NCBI RefSeq assembly: GCF_947500835.1
Contig: NZ_CANMTQ010000007.1
Span: 1-64,000, forward strand
Source of the DNA: an uncultured Halomonas sp.
Lineage (GTDB): Bacteria; Pseudomonadota; Gammaproteobacteria; Pseudomonadales; Halomonadaceae
Length of the DNA: 64,000 bases
Direction: 5' to 3'
The notes beneath the pieces were generated by a model. That model worked only from the letters and a program-made list of their open reading frames with translations. It did not search any database and had not been told where the DNA came from. Positions 6,401-15,413 of the stretch are shown here, in pieces (within the stretch, counting starts at the first letter, position 1; every line of letters begins with the position of its first letter). The position numbers and the translations under genes were made by a program.

Positions 6401-6934
6401 ATGGATGATCTTTTTTTTGCCGGATGGCCGTCGCTTTTTCGCGTCGCGATATCCGCGGTAATTGGCTATGTCACCTTGGTGGCCTTGCTGCGCATATCCG
6501 GGCGTCGAACCTTGGCGAAGATGAATGCCTTCGATCTGGTGGTGACCGTGGCGCTGGGCTCGGTGCTTGCCAGTATCATCCTTAGCAAGAACGTCACGCT
6601 TTTCCAGGGAGTTCTGGCGCTGGCGCTGCTCATCGGCATGCAGTACGCCGTGACCTGGTCCAGCGTGCGGATGAGCTGGGTGCGTCAGCTGGTAACCGGT
6701 GAACCGGCCTTGCTGTTTTATCAGGGGGTGGCGCTGCCGGATGCCCTGCGACAAGCGCGGGTAACCCAAGACGAACTAAAAGCGGCGGTGCGCGCATCCG
6801 GGGTGATCGACATGAGCGAGGTGCAGGCGGTGGTATTGGAAACCGACGGATCGTTCAGCGTGATGAGCAGTAACACTACGCCAACCCGCTCCAGCCTCGA
6901 GGATGTCATGGTGCCGGGCAATCAGCAGGTGTAG
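6401..6934 (+). CDS. YetF/DUF421-type membrane protein
   Basis: 177 residues with three hydrophobic segments in the first 90 (RVAISAVIGYVTLVALLRIS, VVTVALGSVLASIILS, GVLALALLIGMQYAV), then the soluble YetF domain. The motif RISGRRTLAKMNAFDLVVTV and the later GEPALLFYQGV, ARVTQDELKAAVRASG and AVVLETDGSFSV match the family. GGAAGG precedes the ATG. The function of the family is not well defined. It ends at a shared terminator with the DsrE-like gene. Confidence 0.85.
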   Translation: MDDLFFAGWPSLFRVAISAVIGYVTLVALLRISGRRTLAKMNAFDLVVTVALGSVLASIILSKNVTLFQGVLALALLIGMQYAVTWSSVRMSWVRQLVTGEPALLFYQGVALPDALRQARVTQDELKAAVRASGVIDMSEVQAVVLETDGSFSVMSSNTTPTRSSLEDVMVPGNQQV

Positions 6935-6959
6935 TGAACGCTGGCATTCAGCAAGCACA

Positions 6960-6986
6960 AAAAAGAGCGCCGCTGGCGCTCTTTTT
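6960..6986. terminator. Bidirectional terminator
   Basis: AAAAAGAGCGCC and GGCGCTCTTTTT form a 12-bp stem with a 3-base loop, with A and T runs on both sides. It lies between two convergent genes (yetF-like and DsrE-like) and can serve both. Confidence 0.85.
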
Positions 6987-7004
6987 ACAAGGAGCCTGGA
7001 TCTC

Positions 7005-7544
7005 TCAGGGCATAAAGGCATAACCGTCGAGTTGCAGTTGCGGGATGGCGGTTAGCGCAGAAAGCACCGGTTCGACGTATTCATTGATCTGGGCGTCAGG
7101 GTCCATATCGAAACTGGCGGCAGCCTGTTCGCATAGATAAATCTTCACGCCATTGTCCGCGAGCCTTTTCATCAATTCCAGATTGGGGTTGGATTGATCG
7201 TTATGCTGCTTATAGAGCTCGTCGGTCATGGCGGCAGGAGTTGCAGCGCCATGAATCACGGCAACGGCATGAATGTTTTCGGCCGGCACGTCAGCGGCGC
7301 CCATCAAGTTCATGAAGCGGGCCACAAGCCATAGTTCCGCGTTCACGCCTTCTATCTGCTTGTCGTTATTGATGTCGAAAACAACCTTGTACTGCTCGTC
7401 TTGTTTCGGTTGAAACTTGGCACTTTCGTTGTATTTGATCTTGCCGTAGCCATCGATCAACGGCGTGGTCCACTCTGCCGCCTGAGCACCGGCGCTAACG
7501 CCCAGTGAAACGACCAAGATGGCCACCGATTTGAATAACGACAT
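7005..7544 (-). CDS. Secreted DsrE-family protein
   Basis: 179 residues if started at the ATG at 7544, seven bases after GGAGG; an ATG two codons earlier (7550) is too close to it. The signal peptide MSLFKSVAILVVSLGVSAGA ends at AQA. The mature part has the DsrE fold pattern: YKVVFDINN, NIHAVAVIHG and DNGVKIYLCEQAA with one cysteine. Exported DsrE-like proteins of this kind occur widely in proteobacteria; a role in sulfur or redox handling is only inferred from the fold. Confidence 0.8.
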   Translation of the reverse strand: MSLFKSVAILVVSLGVSAGAQAAEWTTPLIDGYGKIKYNESAKFQPKQDEQYKVVFDINNDKQIEGVNAELWLVARFMNLMGAADVPAENIHAVAVIHGAATPAAMTDELYKQHNDQSNPNLELMKRLADNGVKIYLCEQAAASFDMDPDAQINEYVEPVLSALTAIPQLQLDGYAFMP

Positions 7545-7678
7545 TTTCATACCTCCATGTTCTGCCAGTTTATATCCAGAGACCTGATACATCCCTGTTG
7601 CAAGCGCTGAATAAATTAACTTGCTAACAACCAGAAGCCTAGTTCCTTTCGTTTTCAAGTCAAGAGCGGGCCTGCGGT

Positions 7679-8113
7679 TCAGGAGTCGATGGAAGCCTGA
7701 CGACTGGCAAGGGCGAGCCGCGCAACGCTAGCCGCATGTTCGCTCAGGGAAATTCTGGCTTCGGCAATGTCTGCAAGCTTTATCCAGGCCGCCTCCATGG
7801 CATCATCTGCTGCCTGCGGGGTACCGGAAAGATAATCGCAAAGCACCGCCGTCAATACGTAGTGAAATGTCACCTCGTCGTTTTCTCGACGTATGACATC
7901 AATCGTCGTCAGATACGATCGGGCGGTGGCATGGATGCCGGTTTCTTCTGCCAGCTCACGGATTGCGCAGTCGAATACGGTTTCGCCAGATTCGATGCGC
8001 CCCCCGGGAAATCCCCACAGCCCCGCGTCCGGCTCGTTTCTGCGCCGGACCAGCAGGGCGTCCTGCCCGTTTAGAACGACTGCCAGCGCTGCGGGTTTAG
8101 GAGTTGCGTGCAT
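7679..8113 (-). CDS. Nudix hydrolase
   Basis: 144 residues with a full Nudix box: GGRIESGETVFDCAIRELAE followed by ETGI, holding the metal-binding glutamates. The flanking LVRRRNEPDAGLWGFPGG is typical of ADP-ribose or 8-oxo-dGTP class enzymes, which hydrolyse nucleoside diphosphate derivatives. The substrate cannot be told from sequence. Its ATG begins two bases from the rhomboid stop codon, so the two form a transcription unit. Confidence 0.9.
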   Translation of the reverse strand: MHATPKPAALAVVLNGQDALLVRRRNEPDAGLWGFPGGRIESGETVFDCAIRELAEETGIHATARSYLTTIDVIRRENDEVTFHYVLTAVLCDYLSGTPQAADDAMEAAWIKLADIAEARISLSEHAASVARLALASRQASIDS

Positions 8114-8114
8114 A

Positions 8115-8735
8115 TCAGATGCCTATTTGCTGGAGAAACAGAGGAAGGGCGCGCGGGTCAATCAGGATGGTAATCACCACACCGCCGATGGCGCCGCCAA
8201 GATGTGCTTCGTGAGCCAGACCGCCGACCTGATTCGGATCGCGGTTCTGCATGGCATAGAGCGAGAGCGCCACGAAGCCGATGGCAAACAGGATGGCGGG
8301 AATGGGAATGGCAAAGAAAAGATAGAGCATCCGGAAGGGCTCGTATAAACAGAAGGCGAACAGCACGCCGGTGATGGCCCCAGAGGCGCCGACCGCTGAA
8401 TAACGAAGGTTGCCGCGCTGGATGATCAGCGATAAACCATGAGCCGTGAGTTCAGAGCCGAAATAGAGCATCAGGTAGCCGACAGGGCCTAAAACTACCT
8501 CGAGCCAGGGGCCGAAGAAATACAGGGTCAGCATGTTGACCAGCAAATGCGTGCCATTGACATGCACGAAGCCGGCGGTCACCAGCCGGTAAATCTCGCC
8601 GTGGCGCAAGATACGTTCGGGTTTGAAAGCGAGCCGATCAATGAGCCGAAGGCGGCTCTTCAATGCGTAAATGCTGACGATGATATTGATGACGAGCAGC
8701 GCCAGGGTAATCGGTGTTTGGGTCAGGTCCAGCAT
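8115..8735 (-). CDS. Rhomboid-family intramembrane serine protease
   Basis: 206 residues with about six membrane segments. The catalytic serine lies in AVGASGAITGVLFAF and the partner histidine in EAHLGGAIGGV. The conserved first loop HVNGTHLLVNMLTLYFFG matches the rhomboid His-x-x-x-Asn pattern. These enzymes cleave single-pass membrane proteins within the bilayer. It is upstream of and nearly touching the Nudix gene. Confidence 0.9.
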   Translation of the reverse strand: MLDLTQTPITLALLVINIIVSIYALKSRLRLIDRLAFKPERILRHGEIYRLVTAGFVHVNGTHLLVNMLTLYFFGPWLEVVLGPVGYLMLYFGSELTAHGLSLIIQRGNLRYSAVGASGAITGVLFAFCLYEPFRMLYLFFAIPIPAILFAIGFVALSLYAMQNRDPNQVGGLAHEAHLGGAIGGVVITILIDPRALPLFLQQIGI

Positions 8736-8852
8736 GTAAAGGTCTCACGAGAACAAGGTTCGAGATCATCATGGTGTCAGATTGTGTGGATGCGGTCTTG
8801 TGGGTATGTTGAAGATACGTTTCTTGAGTGTTCGATTGCGCTGGAGCCGTTT

Positions 8853-9197
8853 ATGCATGTGCGCCGCGAAGGATGGTTTGTCGGTATGCTGCTCGCCTCG
8901 CTAGTGGCCTGCGCCGAGGACAAGCCCGCCGAAGTGCCATTATCGATATTGGCATCGCAACCAGCGGCTTATGAAGATAAGCGCGTAGTCACCCAAGGAG
9001 TGGTGCGCACCTTCGAAACGCCGCGTCATTATTGGATCGAGGATGATGGCCTGAACCGGGTGGAGGTGTTTCCCCAGGAGCGCATTGCGCCCTATATTGG
9101 TGAGCAGGTCCGTATCATCGGTCGGTTCCAGTATGGTCAGAGCGCAGGGCGCAAGCTGGAAGCAGAGCGGATCGAAGCAATCGACGACCCGGAATGA
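8853..9197 (+). CDS. Small lipoprotein with predicted OB-like fold
   Basis: 114 residues from ATG 8853 with CTGGAG upstream. The N-terminus has a signal with lipobox LASLVAC, so it should be lipidated. The mature part (LASQPAAYEDKRVVTQGVVR, HYWIEDDGLNRVEVFPQE, GEQVRIIGRF) has the strand pattern of the tOB/OB-fold nucleic-acid-binding-like domains found in bacterial lipoproteins ('...G.V........W..D.....v.v.P'). Function unknown. It is divergent from the rhomboid gene. Confidence 0.75.
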   Translation: MHVRREGWFVGMLLASLVACAEDKPAEVPLSILASQPAAYEDKRVVTQGVVRTFETPRHYWIEDDGLNRVEVFPQERIAPYIGEQVRIIGRFQYGQSAGRKLEAERIEAIDDPE

Positions 9198-9358
9198 ACA
9201 AAGCCTGCTAATTTTAGTTGAACACAATCGCCGTGTAATACACACCTGCGACGCCATTGAGCATGGCTGCTTTGAGAGAAATGCTTGTCAGCGCATCCTC
9301 ATGGCGTCAGGATTCTCTATCCAACCCCTGCTCGGATAATAAACAAAGGAGTATCACG

Positions 9359-9637
9359 ATGGCTCAAGCAAGTGCGCGTCACATTCTGGTGGATAGCGAA
9401 GCAAAGTGTCAGGAACTCAAGACTGAAATCGAGAACGGACGTGATTTTGCCGAGGTGGCGAAAGAGCACTCCACTTGCCCCTCCGGGCGTAGCGGTGGTG
9501 ATCTGGGCACTTTTACCCAGGGACAGATGGTGCCTGAGTTCGACAAGGTGGTGTTCAATGAAGATCTCAATACCGTGCACGGCCCGGTCAAGACGCAATT
9601 TGGCTACCACTTGCTGGAAGTGACTGACCGCTCCTGA
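9359..9637 (+). CDS. ppiC: Parvulin-type peptidyl-prolyl isomerase
   Basis: 92 residues from ATG 9359, with AAAGGAG seven bases upstream. It is a single rotamase domain without signal peptide: ASARHILVDSEAKCQELK, STCPSGRSGGDLGTFTQGQM, VPEFDKVVF and TQFGYHLLEV are the parvulin motifs. It catalyses cis-trans isomerisation of prolyl bonds in the cytoplasm. Length equals E. coli PpiC. A strong palindromic terminator follows. Confidence 0.95.
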   Translation: MAQASARHILVDSEAKCQELKTEIENGRDFAEVAKEHSTCPSGRSGGDLGTFTQGQMVPEFDKVVFNEDLNTVHGPVKTQFGYHLLEVTDRS

Positions 9638-9653
9638 AGTTGACGTCATCTCG

Positions 9654-9693
9654 AACGCAAAACGCCTGGCTACGTAGCCAGGCGTTTTGCGTT
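9654..9693. terminator. Perfect 40-bp palindromic terminator
   Basis: Arms AACGCAAAACGCCTGGCTAC and its exact complement join without spacer, so the RNA forms a hairpin of about 18 bp. Runs of A and T flank it weakly. It separates ppiC from the convergent chemoreceptor gene. Confidence 0.8.
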
Positions 9694-9711
9694 TACTGGA
9701 TAGTCCAGGGA

Positions 9712-11481
9712 TTAAAAACTACTCCATTCCTCGGCTTCTTCCTGGGCAGGCTGTTTGGCCGTAGCCGGCTTTGAAGCAGAAGAGGGCGCTGAAGTCTTGG
9801 CTGTTTTAGGGGTTTTTGTAACAACCGGGGTTTCTTCACCCAGCACAAAGGTGTTGATCAATTCGCTGAGCTGCTGGGCGTGGCGGCGCATGTCCGCGGC
9901 GGCGGTGGAGGATTGCTGGACCATGGCGGCGTTCTGCTGGGTCATGCTGTCCATTTCCATCACGGCGGTGTTGACCTGGCCGATGCCGCTGCTCTGCTCT
10001 TTGGTGGCGGCGCTGATCTCGCCGATCACGTCCGTAACCCGGGCGACGCTTGCAACGATCTCCTGCATGGTCTGACCCGCATTGCGCACGAGCTCCGCGC
10101 CGGACTTGGTATGCGAGGCAGAGGTGTCGATCAGGGTACGAATCTGACCGGAGGCATCGCTTGAACGGCTGGCCAGGGTGCGCACTTCCTGAGCCACCAC
10201 CGCAAAGCCACGGCCATGTTCGCCGGCCCGAGCGGCTTCCACGGAGGCATTGAGCGCGAGAATGTTGGTCTGAAAGGCGATGGCGTCGATCATGGTGATG
10301 ATTTCGCCGATCTGGGTGGCGGAGGTATTGATGTCCTCCATGGTGCGCTCGACCTGACTCATGACTGCCTCGCCTTGACGGGCCACGTCGGCAGTGGACT
10401 GCACCAGTTTGTTGGCCTGCTGGGCGGAATCCGCGCTGTGGCCCACGGTGGAGGTAATCTCCTCCATGGAAGCGGAAGTCTCCTGTAGATTAGCCGCGGC
10501 CTGTTCGGTGCGCGAGGCAAGTTCATCACTGCCCTGGGCAATATCGTCGGCGGCCTGGTTGACGCTATGGGTACTAGTGCGCACGACACGCAGTATGTCT
10601 TGAATGCGTTCGACGAAGGCGTTGAATTGGATTGCCAGATTACCGATCTCGTCGTTGCTTTGCACTGTCAAACGCCGTGTCAGGTCGCCTTTGCCGGCGG
10701 CAATTTCCTGGGCGATGTCGCCCATTGTGACAGCGGTACGACGAATGGGTTGCACGGTACGGCGCACGAGCCAATAGGCGATAGCTGCAATACCCAAGAA
10801 CATCATCGCACCGATCAGGGCCTTCATAAGTATGGACCGCTTCAAATCACTTGCCATGTCAGCTTTTATCTCTGCCATAGCTGCGTCGATATCGGTCATA
10901 TAAACACCGGTACCCAGCATCCAGCCCCATTTTTCGATACCTTCGGCATAGGACTGTTTGGATACGACTTCGCCGTTACTGGGGTGGGGCCAGTAGTACT
11001 GGTAGTAACCGCCCCCCTGCTTGGCGATATCGATCAAATCGCTTACCAGATAGTTACCTTTCTTGTCCTGGGTATCGAGCATGTTGGTGCCTTCCCGTTC
11101 GGGCATGGGCGCAGTGACTAGATTCGTGCCTTGATAGTCGTAGACAAAGACGTAGTTGCCGTTGTCGAAACGCATATCGCGCAGAATGGTCTTGGCGCGT
11201 TCCTTGGCCTCGGTATCGTCTGGGCCGGCATCGGCATCGGCAACGATAGACGCGATAGATGACTTGGCGGTATCAACTACCTGGCGAACCGCCTCCTTTC
11301 GCGCCTCGATCAGCATGTTGTGCTGCTTGGCAAGACTGGTGTTGGAATCCTGATAGCGCTCGTAAGAAGCAGTACCCACCAATGCAATGGCAATGAGTAG
11401 TAGCGGTACAAGGACAAGTAATAGAATTTTGTTTTGTAAATTCAATGTCAGGATTTGACGAACTGCTGGCGGAGATTTCAT
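9712..11481 (-). CDS. Methyl-accepting chemotaxis protein with Cache sensor
   Basis: About 589 residues if started at [19 protein letters not shown]; the open frame goes back to 11538 but the upstream codons are unlike a membrane anchor. One hydrophobic segment ([20 protein letters not shown]) is followed by a periplasmic single-Cache domain ([41 protein letters not shown]), a second segment, a HAMP domain, and the signalling tip [20 protein letters not shown]. It ends EEWSSF, a CheR/CheB docking tail. The ligand is probably a small organic acid, as for many Cache_2 receptors. Confidence 0.93.
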   Translation of the reverse strand: MKSPPAVRQILTLNLQNKILLLVLVPLLLIAIALVGTASYERYQDSNTSLAKQHNMLIEARKEAVRQVVDTAKSSIASIVADADAGPDDTEAKERAKTILRDMRFDNGNYVFVYDYQGTNLVTAPMPEREGTNMLDTQDKKGNYLVSDLIDIAKQGGGYYQYYWPHPSNGEVVSKQSYAEGIEKWGWMLGTGVYMTDIDAAMAEIKADMASDLKRSILMKALIGAMMFLGIAAIAYWLVRRTVQPIRRTAVTMGDIAQEIAAGKGDLTRRLTVQSNDEIGNLAIQFNAFVERIQDILRVVRTSTHSVNQAADDIAQGSDELASRTEQAAANLQETSASMEEITSTVGHSADSAQQANKLVQSTADVARQGEAVMSQVERTMEDINTSATQIGEIITMIDAIAFQTNILALNASVEAARAGEHGRGFAVVAQEVRTLASRSSDASGQIRTLIDTSASHTKSGAELVRNAGQTMQEIVASVARVTDVIGEISAATKEQSSGIGQVNTAVMEMDSMTQQNAAMVQQSSTAAADMRRHAQQLSELINTFVLGEETPVVTKTPKTAKTSAPSSASKPATAKQPAQEEAEEWSSF

Positions 11482-11767
11482 TTGAAAGGGGTTCTCGAGT
11501 TGTAATCGTTCAATCAGAGCTATCGGCACCATTAGCACTATCTGTAATAAAATTCTTGTATCGAATGCCTGATGAGAACGGCTTGTTTTTGCTGTGCTGG
11601 CGGCAAGAAAAACATCTGCTCACATTGCCAAGTGTTTTATGCTCGACAGCCAGTGCCGGGCTCAGAAGTCGCCTCACTTTTTTCGCCAAGCGAGACATAG
11701 CGCATGACCTTTGCCGCTCGACCGTTATACTAAGTCTTGAACACTAGGTAACTCCGCAGGAGAGAGG

Positions 11768-13234
11768 GTGAAAGAAAATAATAATTCGACCGGTCGCAGG
11801 GTTTGGATGAGTAAGCTAAAAGTATTTTTTATATTGGTTCTTGTGGCCTACCTGGGCATGGCGCTTTATCAGACGTTCAAGCCGCTGCCTCCAGGAATCA
11901 ATACGGCCACGCCTTTGCGTCCAGTGGGGGAGGTCACCTTCCTGGGTGATGTCACCTATCTGGACAAATGGGGCAAGCGCCAGTCTGAGCAGGTGATCTT
12001 CGATGAGATCCTGAGCTTGATCGGCCAGGCCAATCGACTCATCGTGCTGGACATGTTTTTGTTCAACGACTTCAGTGGCGCCGCTACCGGAGATTTCCGC
12101 GCTTTATCCGCCGAACTGACCCGAGCACTGACCCAGCGCAAGGATCAGATGCCAGGGCTTGAAGTGGTGCTGATCACCGATCCACTGAATACCTTGTATG
12201 GCGGGCTGGAGCCGGATCATCTCAAGGCGCTGCGTGCCGCCGGGATCAAGATCGTGATGACGGACCTGACTGAGCTGCGTGCCTCCAACCCGCTTTGGTC
12301 TGGGCTATGGTACTGGTGCTGTAGTTGGCTCGGTAACAGCGCCAAGGGCGGCTGGTTGCCCAACCCCCTGGGCGAAGGTGACGTCACGCTGCGCAGTTAT
12401 CTACAGCTGCTCAATTTCAATGCCAATCATCGCAAGACGCTGGTCGTGGATTCCGGGGAGAGCTGGGTGGGGCTTGTGACCTCGGCCAACCCCCACGATG
12501 CCAGCAGCGCTCATGACAATGTGGCGCTGCGCTTCACGGGAGAGGCGGCGATCGATCTGCTGGAAAGCGAGCGAGCGGTGGTAGCGATGTCCGGCGGCAG
12601 CATCAATTTCGACACGCCGGTCATTGATAATCCTGGGGAAAGCGATGGGCTACGTATGCAGATATTGACCGAATCCAGGATCGGCAATGCGCTGCGAATT
12701 TCCATCGATAGCGCCGAACCCGGTGATCGCATCGATATTGTCGTGTTTTATTTTTCCCATCGAGACCTGCTGTCATCCGTCGTGGCTGCCCATGAGCGGG
12801 GAGTGCGCATCCGAGTGCTTCTCGATCCTAACAAAGATGCCTTCGGACTCGAGAAGAACGGTATTCCCAATCGCCAAGTGGCGGCAGATCTTGATGAGGC
12901 AGGCGTGCCGGTACGTTGGTGTGCCACCCTGGGAGAACAATGTCATGCCAAGATGCTGCTCAAGCGCTCGTTGAGCGGTGATGCAGCGTTGATTCTCGGG
13001 TCGGCTAATTTTACCCGGCGCAATCTCGACAATCTCAACCTGGAAACCAGCGTGCGTTTGAAGGGCAATACTCAAGCAGAGGCCATTGTCGATGCGACGA
13101 ATTACTTCAAGCGCTATTGGCGCAACAGCCAGAGAAAGCTACATAGCTTGCCCTATTCAATCCATGCGGATACGTCACCGTCGCGTTATTGGCTTTACCG
13201 GTTGATGGAATCCACGGGCCTTTCGACATTCTGA
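11768..13234 (+). CDS. Phospholipase D-like protein, membrane-anchored
   Basis: 488 residues; GTG 11768 follows GGAGAGAG. One N-terminal membrane segment (KVFFILVLVAYLGMALYQTF) anchors two PLD domains. The first HxK is in NANHRKTLVVD with downstream SANPHDASSAHDN; the second is in QCHAKMLL followed by ILGSANFTRRNLDNLN. Both catalytic histidines are therefore kept. The family hydrolyses or transfers phosphodiesters (phospholipids, cardiolipin-type reactions). No neighbouring lipid gene gives the substrate. Confidence 0.88.
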   Translation: MKENNNSTGRRVWMSKLKVFFILVLVAYLGMALYQTFKPLPPGINTATPLRPVGEVTFLGDVTYLDKWGKRQSEQVIFDEILSLIGQANRLIVLDMFLFNDFSGAATGDFRALSAELTRALTQRKDQMPGLEVVLITDPLNTLYGGLEPDHLKALRAAGIKIVMTDLTELRASNPLWSGLWYWCCSWLGNSAKGGWLPNPLGEGDVTLRSYLQLLNFNANHRKTLVVDSGESWVGLVTSANPHDASSAHDNVALRFTGEAAIDLLESERAVVAMSGGSINFDTPVIDNPGESDGLRMQILTESRIGNALRISIDSAEPGDRIDIVVFYFSHRDLLSSVVAAHERGVRIRVLLDPNKDAFGLEKNGIPNRQVAADLDEAGVPVRWCATLGEQCHAKMLLKRSLSGDAALILGSANFTRRNLDNLNLETSVRLKGNTQAEAIVDATNYFKRYWRNSQRKLHSLPYSIHADTSPSRYWLYRLMESTGLSTF

Positions 13235-13336
13235 CGCGCCGTTTAAAGATATATTAGGCAGTTTCAGGCGATAACTGGTATAGATTACTCGGGCAGAACG
13301 TTCTACAAGACACGCTTTCAGCATAAGGAACACGCT

Positions 13337-13411
13337 ATGAGAAACATCATTTACATCGTTGGCTTGATCGTCATTGTATTGTTCATCCTGAGCTTCCTGG
13401 GACTGCGCTGA
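13337..13411 (+). CDS. 24-residue hydrophobic small protein
   Basis: ATG 13337 follows AAGGA with a good 7-base spacer and encodes MRNIIYIVGLIVIVLFILSF then LGLR. It is one membrane helix with a positive N-terminus and ends with a glycine-leucine-arginine tail. Its own ribosome site, a terminator behind it (13447-13478) and the clean helix argue for a real gene. I have an impression that similar short proteins occur in related gammaproteobacteria. Function unknown. Confidence 0.7.
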   Translation: MRNIIYIVGLIVIVLFILSFLGLR

Positions 13412-13446
13412 ACAATCATCAACGAGTCAGGGTTTTTCTTGTACTT

Positions 13447-13485
13447 CATGCCGTCGCCGGTTCTCCAGCGACGGCATGCTCTTTT
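13447..13485 (+). terminator. Rho-independent terminator behind the small protein
   Basis: CATGCCGTCGC (13447-13457) pairs perfectly with GCGACGGCATG (13468-13478), followed by CTCTTTT. Confidence 0.75.
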
Positions 13486-13579
13486 CCAAAAGTGATACTT
13501 TGAAGAGATACCCTGTGGCGAACCTTCCGGGCCAACAGGGTCTAACAGGTGAACGTATCCACCGCGCCAAGGTTTCCCC

Positions 13580-14047
13580 ATGCTTTCTACCTTTCAGCAG
13601 TTTTTCAATCGCGCGCTTGTCATGCCCACTCAAGAGCAGGAGCGTCGTGTAACCCTGGAACTGGCCACGGCAGTTCTCTTTTGCGAAATTGTGCGTGCTG
13701 ACTATCAGCGTGATCCTCGGGAGCTGGAGCTTTTAAAGCTCAAGCTGCAGCAACGCTTCACCTTGGATGACACCGCGGTGGATGAACTGATGCAATTGGC
13801 CGACGAAGAAGCCGAACAGGCCGTGGATCATTTCCAGTTCGTGCGTCTAGTCAACGAGCATTACGACTACGATGACAAGGTCATACTGGTCGAACTGATG
13901 TGGGAACTCGCCTACGCCGACGACGAACTGGATGCCCATGAAGAGCATCGCATCCGCAAGCTTGCGGATCTCCTGTTCGTGCGCCACAGCGACTTCATTC
14001 GCACCAAGCTGCGGGTGCAGGAAAAGCGCGGTGAAGCAAAATCATGA
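13580..14047 (+). CDS. TerB-family protein
   Basis: 155 residues, all alpha-helical in appearance. The acidic repeats CEIVRADYQRDPRELELLKL and WELAYADDELDAHEEHRIRK are the TerB metal-binding signature. TerB domains are known from tellurite resistance and stress-response operons, but here no other ter genes are near. It is likely cytosolic. Its end lies 23 bp from the convergent YihY gene. Confidence 0.88.
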   Translation: MLSTFQQFFNRALVMPTQEQERRVTLELATAVLFCEIVRADYQRDPRELELLKLKLQQRFTLDDTAVDELMQLADEEAEQAVDHFQFVRLVNEHYDYDDKVILVELMWELAYADDELDAHEEHRIRKLADLLFVRHSDFIRTKLRVQEKRGEAKS

Positions 14048-14070
14048 GCGAATGGCGTGGCTCTATTGTT

Positions 14071-15000
14071 TCATGCGCTTTCTTTATGAACTTTGTGATG
14101 ATCTTCCGGCGCCACATACCAGGGAAGCCGTGCGCGAGCACTGCGCTCGAGTTCGGCGATTACCTGGGCGCCGAGCAGCAAAATGACGGCGCCTATCTCA
14201 AGGCTGAGCAGCAGGACGATAAGGGTGGCCAGTGAGCCATAGATAACATTGACGAAGGAGATGTTGGCGAAATAGTAGATCAGAATAAAGCGGGTAATTT
14301 CCCACAGCAGCGCGGCAACGAAACCGCCTATCAAGGCTTTCCTGGGAGGGATGCGTACCACAGGCATGATCTTGTAGATAGCGCTGAACAACCCGAACAT
14401 GCCGAAGAAACTGAGAATGTTGAGCAATGCCTTGGAGACGAACGGGGAATGCAGTTCGAACCCGAAAACCATGAGAAGCAGTTCATTGAAGGCGTTGGCG
14501 ACGGCGACCAGCAAGGTCAGGGCTAGAAGCCCCGATCCCAGCATGATCATGAAGAAATAAGGCATCAGCACCGATACCCAGACACGTCGATGAGTAGGAA
14601 TGTTGGGTTGGTGAAAAATCAGGGAAATCGAATCCTCCATCATGCGAAAAGCGAAGGAGCTGAAGAACAGCAGCACCAGGGTGCCGACGATGCCCACCAC
14701 ATCCCGCGACTCCAGTAAGGCGTTGACCGCACCGAGCAATATATCCGCATGGGCAGGAGCAAGGTGGCCGGCCTGTATCGAAATGATTTCCATCAGGCGC
14801 TGCGAGTCGACGAAATGCGTCAACAGCACCGTAAGCACGGCGAACAGGGGAATGGCAGAGAGCAGGACGTTGTAGCCGACGCCACCTGCGAGCAACATGC
14901 CTCGGTTCTTGAAGAAGGCCGCCAGCACTCGAATAGAGAATCGGTATAGCTTGGGTGCAAGATCGATCACACGTTCCTTGCCGCGTTCTCGTTTACCCAT
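14071..15000 (-). CDS. YihY/BrkB-family inner-membrane protein
   Basis: 309 residues from the ATG at 15000, which has GGGAGG upstream; an earlier ATG at 15015 lacks a site. Six membrane segments and the family landmarks LAGGVGYNVLLSAIPLFAVL, VWVSVLMPYFFMIMLGSGLL and AALLWEITRFILIYYF are seen. The family was once mislabelled ribonuclease BN; its real role is not settled. Transcribed away from the MHYT-GGDEF-EAL gene. Confidence 0.9.
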   Translation of the reverse strand: MGKRERGKERVIDLAPKLYRFSIRVLAAFFKNRGMLLAGGVGYNVLLSAIPLFAVLTVLLTHFVDSQRLMEIISIQAGHLAPAHADILLGAVNALLESRDVVGIVGTLVLLFFSSFAFRMMEDSISLIFHQPNIPTHRRVWVSVLMPYFFMIMLGSGLLALTLLVAVANAFNELLLMVFGFELHSPFVSKALLNILSFFGMFGLFSAIYKIMPVVRIPPRKALIGGFVAALLWEITRFILIYYFANISFVNVIYGSLATLIVLLLSLEIGAVILLLGAQVIAELERSARARLPWYVAPEDHHKVHKESA

Positions 15001-15413
15001 GAGCCTCCCTATCATTCAGTTGTCATTTCGTCACGACGTGCATGCTCTCAAGAGCATAGCCATTGTCTGGGATCTCCACATGCTTCGAGCCGTGGATGAT
15101 CTTACTCAATAAGCCTATGCGTGGCATTAAAACGACATTGGTGAGGCTATCTTGATTCAAGTTTTAGGCTCGATCTGCCGTTATAACGTTGGCGAGCATC
15201 CGAAAGGATGAATTTCACGCATTACTGCTTCAGGAATTGCTGAATAAATCGCCGAGCGAAATGAAGTGCAAGGCGCACGGAGCGCAGGAAACGAGACATA
15301 ACATGGGGTTAGGCGAGTTTCCGAGCACCGCGCAACGCAGCAATTCGTTCGTGTAGGCATTTATGCAGTGATTCCTTCAGGGAATCGCAGTACGCCATCA
15401 ACGGAATAGATCG
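15001..15413. other. Divergent intergenic region with repeat element
   Basis: This 413-bp region separates the divergent YihY and GGDEF-EAL genes. Its right half is filled by the 143-bp inverted-repeat element at 15233-15375. I saw no ORF and no clear promoter in the rest. Confidence 0.6.
15233..15375 (-). repeat. 143-bp dispersed inverted-repeat element, copy 1
   Basis: The ends GGAATTGCTGAATAAAT and (complement) GGAATCACTGCATAAAT are imperfect inverted repeats. The inside, read on the reverse strand, contains CTGCGTTGCGCGGTGCTCG and CCTAACCCCATGTTATGTCT, nearly the same as in the copy at 45873-46015. No coding potential. It looks like a MITE-like or structured repeat. Confidence 0.8.
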
